From assembly GCA_964019155.1 (NCBI GenBank), contig OZ025243.1:23519944-23583943 (forward strand): DNA of 64,000 nucleotides. The letters run 5' to 3'. The stretch's first letter is position 1; each line of letters begins with the position of its first letter. The notes under the pieces were generated by a model. That model was not told where the DNA came from. It was given only the letters and a program-made list of their open reading frames with translations, and searched no databases. The DNA is from Osedax fenrisi (lineage: Eukaryota > Annelida > Polychaeta > Sabellida > Siboglinidae). The translations under genes and the position numbers were made by a program. This document shows positions 59,120 to 64,000 of the stretch, piece by piece.

Positions 59120-60485
59120 TGGTGTTTTACTTACTTACTTTAGTCGATCTCTCGCTCGACCAGATCTTGACATTTTCTTCCATCCAGCTGGATCCATCAT
59201 CAATGAACGTATTTCGTCTTCTTCGCAGTCACAGTCGTTCTTTAGAATATCTACAAATATGTTGGGTTGTCGTCCTCTGTTTCGTTTACTGGTCTTTGGA
59301 GTCCATAATATTAGATTGTGCGCTATTTCATCATTGTGTATTATACTATGATCTGCTAGTCGCAGTCTTCTTTCTTTTATGACATCGGTAATCTTTGGCA
59401 GTCCTCTATAGAGTTGAACGTTAGTTATCTTTTCTTTCCATGAAGTATCTGTCACCAATCTTAACAATCTGGTATAGCATCCGTCGATTTTATTACGTAG
59501 ACTAGCGTCTATTGTCCAGCATTCAATTCCATATAATAATATTGGCTCGATTGTCGCTTTGAAGGTTCTTATTTTCAGATTTATGTTCATTTTGGATTTC
59601 CAGATTGACTTCATTTTGTGGATTGCTGACCACGAAAGTACTTTACGAATTTCGAACCCTTCTGTGATATTGACATACACGCACCCAGGTATTTAAAATT
59701 GTTAACAACGTTTACTATTGCAGAACAGTTTTCTAGTTCAATATTGACTGGTGTATTGTAGTTAAAGGACTTTATTTCAGTTTTCTTTGCATTTATATGG
59801 AGACCGATTTTAGCAACTTCTATTTCAATATTTGTTAGCATGAGTTAAGCTTGTTCGACTTCTTGAGATACTAGAGCTATGTCATCTGCGTAACTGATAT
59901 CCGTTAATATTGTTGATGATTTACGTCTACTTTGTTTCTTTGTGATTTCGAATCTGAATTCCTCTTCGTGTCCTCCAATGGCTTGTCGCATAGCGTAATC
60001 CAGTATTATCATAAATAGAAATTGTGCCAGAGTATCACCTTATATAACTCCTTTAGTTATTTCAAAGTTTTCAGTTTCTCCGTAAGGTGTTATGACTTTT
60101 GCATGTGTATCTTTATAGGTTAGGGCGATCGTTTGTATTATTACTTCGGGTATATCATAGGCTTCCAGAATATGTAGCATTGTAACTCTTTTTATGATGT
60201 CGAATGCTTTCTTGAAGTCAACGAAGTTTGCAAGTTGATAGTATTCTTCAGGCGTGAAAGGTCCAGTTTTATGTTAGAATTATTTCCACTGATGGTCTTG
60301 ATTCATGTGTTACTTGTTTCGTATTCTTCATTGTTGTTTCCCAGTAATTGCTTGAAATGTTCATACCATTTAGTTACGCGTTCTTCTTTGCTATTAGCTT
60401 TGATTTTACCTCTTTTTGAGTTTTTCCGTCCAGTTATTTTATTGATCAGCTTCCAGCTTTCTGCGTGCTTACTGGTGTTTTGATA
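59120..60485 (-). pseudogene. LINE with reverse transcriptase, internal deletion
   Basis: Minus strand in order: ESWKLINKITGRKNSKRGK and VTKWYEHFKQLLG (60470-60340, the linker before the polymerase), then directly NFVDFKKAFDIIKR (A motif, about 60225), GDTLAQFLFMIILDYAMRQ (B region), DISYADDIALVSQE (catalytic YADD, about 59895), HINAKKTEIKSFN (59780), then, after a frameshift near 59675, KSIWKSKMNINLKIRTFKAT, PILLYGIECWTID, GRQPNIFVDILKND and DPAGWKKMSRSGRARDR near the stop (59135). The polymerase fingers between linker and A motif are missing, so it is defective. An AAGT-type short repeat follows the stop. The relics at 14.0-16.6 and 63.1-64 kb look related. Confidence 0.88.
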
Positions 60486-61199
60486 TGTTAGAATTATCTA
60501 TTCCAATAGCGTCTTTACTATTTTCCAGGATTAAGCTAATATTATGTTACACTTATACTCGTTTATTTTAATCTGGACATATTATGTTCGATACTTTTTG
60601 TAATATTAGCAGTATGTGTATATAACCTTGTGTGTCAGTATATCTTCTGAGAGTCGACTCCGTTCCACATGTAAACAGTTATTAGTTTAGTATAGTATCG
60701 TATACTTATTGATATGGTACGTATAATAGATAATCAAAGAGTGCCCGATTTAGTATATTAATGTGGGTATGTATTAGTATATTAATAAATAATATACCAT
60801 ATATGGCATTGGGCATGTCAGAACTATATAATTATTTTCATACGATATTAATGTTGAGCTTAGTTGAAATGTCTAATATTTGTTATTGTCGGTTAATTTA
60901 ATGTATGTTGTGCTACCTGGTATATCATATCGTGGTATTTATATATATTTTTAGGGTTACAGGGATTACTTTTTGTCAACTTTGGTTTCAAAGCGATTAC
61001 TTAGCAGACAATTCCTTGAAAGTAGTTTCGCAATAAGTATGTATATATGTATTTTTTGATAGTAGATGGAGAAGCTGTAGTGTCCTGAAGTGTTTAGAAT
61101 ATGTTTCTTTACTTTAGTAATAATGAATTTGTATTTGTGTGTCGGTCTTAATTCTAGTAAAAGTATACGGTTTATTTTTTTCTAATTTACTTTCATTAG

Positions 61200-61200
<1 letters not shown>

Positions 61201-61254
<54 letters not shown>
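61201..61254. repeat. (TA)n microsatellite
   Basis: Pure TA tract. Confidence 0.95.
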
Positions 61255-61257
<3 letters not shown>

Positions 61258-61584
61258 AATACTATGATAATATGCGACACTGATTAATGAGCTACACAGT
61301 TTAAATACTAGTATTCCAATGTATATGTATGATAATATAATAAATTATAATTATAAGTATATTTAGAATGTCCTGGATTAACCTTCTTTCTTCTGTTTAT
61401 GAATAATAGTTTATTTTCTAAGAGATAATCATTTAGCATATTACCATTTATGTTTGTTAGTTTATAAAAATAATAATAAGCCAACATGTTTACCGAATTA
61501 TCCATTAAAGTATCGTTTGATTATCAATACATCATGCTTTGGTATCTGCCTTGTTGATGATATGTGTACAATATTTTTATTTAT

Positions 61585-62489
61585 TAGTAATCACTTACAT
61601 TTGATATACTGTAACATGATATAACTATTGTATGTGGATTTCAATACAATTTCATACATATTATGATAGATGTTATTTTATCTAATTTATATATTACAAT
61701 AAATGCGTTTATACTAAATAACATAGATATTAATGGTAACTATTAATGTTCTTTTTTATTTATTTTATATATAAAAATGATGAATATTCAGAAATTAGCA
61801 TAGTTTTATAATTATTTTATTTTTACAAATTTATATTATTTATTTATATCTTTTAAAAATGTTATTATAATTATTTATTTAAATTTTAATATACTTCTAT
61901 TTTTGGTACAATTGTATTACGAATTAACTACTCTTATATTATATCTACATTCTATTGTCATTTAATTAATAATATAATTTATTTTCATTAATATTTTATT
62001 ATTATTAATTCTTTAACTTTTTATTTGTTTTATTAATTATATTAAATGTATGTATTTATTATTATAGAAAAAGGAAGAATTTCAGATTTTTTTTTATATT
62101 TATATAGTAGCATGTGTTAGTGTAATTTCGATTAGTATATATACTTACATGATTTTGGGGTTCAATTTAATGTATTAGTAGACTTGGCACATTCATATTG
62201 AAAGTTTGTAGCCGTATACTATTCGTTCGTTGAGGTAGACTTATCAACTATATGTATATTTATTATTATAATTTTATTTGTACTTGTATATATAATATGT
62301 ATACATTTAATTTTTATTCATACTTTAATATTTAAAAGTTTATAATTTTCATTTTTATTTTCATTTTCTTTTATATTCTAATTTTTTAGTTTATTGTTAT
62401 TTTTATTAAATTGTTTGTTTTTGTCTTCCTTTTTTCTGAAAGGTAGATATCTAGATAATCCATCAGATCGTATATATATATACGTATAT

Positions 62490-62542
<53 letters not shown>

Positions 62543-62661
62543 AATTCATTAATTTCTCATCGGAATTAGTTAACAATGTTGATATTTAATTATAATTATA
62601 TAATACTCTATCGTAAGTAATATAATTGTTTAAAATATTATATGATTTATCATTGTACAAC

Positions 62662-62700
<39 letters not shown>

Positions 62701-63003
62701 TAAATGTAGTCATTAATTATTAATACATATTTAAATTTATAGACGAAGAAAAAGATGATAACACTAAATCGATAAATGAATTTTTATTAATATTAATATT
62801 CTTTACTATCATTATTATTATAATACTTTTATAAATAAAGCATGTATATTTGTATTCTGATAGTGTAAGTGAATATATAAAAAATGGAAAAACAAATTTA
62901 CCAACTAATGGTACTCTTATGTAATTTTTAAATAAATTAATAAGATAATATTTATAATATTTATAAATGTGTGTTTCAATTTTTATTTAAATTTATATAT
63001 ATA

Positions 63004-63085
<82 letters not shown>

Positions 63086-63640
63086 TATAGAGGTTGCCAG
63101 AGAAGTATATCGTTTATTATTTTATTTTTACTTGTCCAGTAATGCCCTATGCATCTCAATAGTTGTTCTCTTATAGAGCATGTAATTTTGGGAATCTATC
63201 GTAAAAGTTATTTATTTGTTACGTGTACACTCCAAGATTTATTCAACGAAGCTCTGAGTATGCGAGTATATGCTCCATCCACTTTGTTTTCTGTATTCGA
63301 TGTTAGAGACATATAGAAGTATTCAACCATTATATATATATGATCTGAAAATGTTTCTTTTGAGATTATCTAACATTTTGGATTTCCAGATAATGTTCAT
63401 GCTGTTTAGTGTTGACAAGGCTTGGGCTATTCTGATTGTTATATAATGTTATGTTTATCCACTATAGATGCCGAGGTATTTTAAATTATTATCCTATGTT
63501 ATACTGTTGCCGTTAATTATGATTATGTTAAAAACCTATTCAGATTATAGCTCATATATTTGGTGTTATATGGTAAGTAATAAGTATTCGCTTTTATACC
63601 TATATAAACTGCTATTTATCCAATTTGATGTAGACATATT
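61585..63640 (+). repeat. 2.1-kb dispersed repeat, copy B
   Basis: Collinear with 12590-14683. The exon-like block (DEEKDDNTKSINEFLLILIFF, from about 62743) is present but stops after the hydrophobic run at about 62834. TA tracts inside are longer (62496-62540, 62994-63083). Confidence 0.85.
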
Positions 63641-64000
63641 TTCGCATCTTTCAATATATCAGTTGTAACAGCTATTTCAATGCACACTTCGGTAAAACAT
63701 CTACAAACCAATATACTTTTAGCAAGGTAAGTTATGGACATATATGACAGATATCAATGGGTCGAAATCGCAGATAGACTTTATCATAATACGTCGTAAA
63801 TGGAGAAATAGTTTAAAAAACTGTGAAATATACAACAGTTTCAGTATCATCGGATCAGACCATCTAAGTATTTCTAAGAAGTAACCTACAATACCTATAT
63901 ATAATTGGCCCTTGCTGAACAACAAGGATAAAGCCATGTAATAAAGTGACACGGTTACAAGAAGATACAGAGAACTAAATAATCTTAGTGGGAATACTGA
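63090..64000 (-). pseudogene. Old LINE relic at the right window edge
   Basis: The minus strand keeps a trace of the SIWKSKM segment (around 63375-63400) seen in the LINE at 59.1-60.5 kb, and is collinear with the relic at 14.05-16.03 kb. At 63620-63660 it supplies the uninterrupted version of the site occupied by the element at 14684-15992. Confidence 0.5.

Overview
This window looks like a gene-poor, repeat-dense piece of a very A+T-rich animal nuclear genome (about four-fifths A+T by eye). Evidence: several non-LTR retrotransposons (LINEs) of animal types, one with a PHD-finger first ORF; a tRNA-headed SINE family; inverted-repeat DNA elements with target duplications; pervasive (TA)n tracts; and short exon-like coding blocks with GT/AG borders. 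No bacterial operon, rRNA gene or CRISPR array is visible. The phylum cannot be fixed from sequence alone; an invertebrate is the best guess.

1-15.5 kb is one large imperfect palindrome. The left arm (from before base 1 to about 5393) matches the reverse complement of about 6570-15502, around a unique spacer of about 1.2 kb. Each arm carries a 90-bp tandem array, a decayed LINE fragment, an RTE-like LINE reverse transcriptase and a SINE. The right arm alone has a further 3.5 kb (about 11178-14704), which appears to have been lost from the left arm. The spacer holds a small cysteine-containing ORF on the minus strand behind a TATA/initiator-like motif.

14.0-26.6 kb holds an old minus-strand LINE split by an element with clean inverted ends (14684-15992), a foldback, an almost full-length CR1/L2-like LINE (20097-24360: PHD finger, endonuclease, reverse transcriptase) and a 1.2-kb element flanked by TTAA. 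About 2.1 kb at 12.6-14.7 kb recurs at 61.6-63.6 kb.

26.6-38.7 kb holds the most gene-like material. Scattered plus-strand exons with compatible splice phases reconstruct two Ly6/uPAR (three-finger) domain genes with the family's Cys spacing and terminal Cys-Asn. Their introns are filled with an inverted-repeat element, SINE and LINE debris.

39-64 kb is mobile and repeat DNA: a 51-52 bp minisatellite, a foldback element invaded by a GC-richer L2-like LINE and by a hAT-type element with an exact 8-bp target duplication, a 1.2-kb local duplication, a 281-bp tandem array whose every full unit keeps an about 60-codon ORF, several MITE-like elements, and further reverse transcriptase relics. Most remaining sequence is (TA)n and A+T-rich DNA in which no gene was seen.
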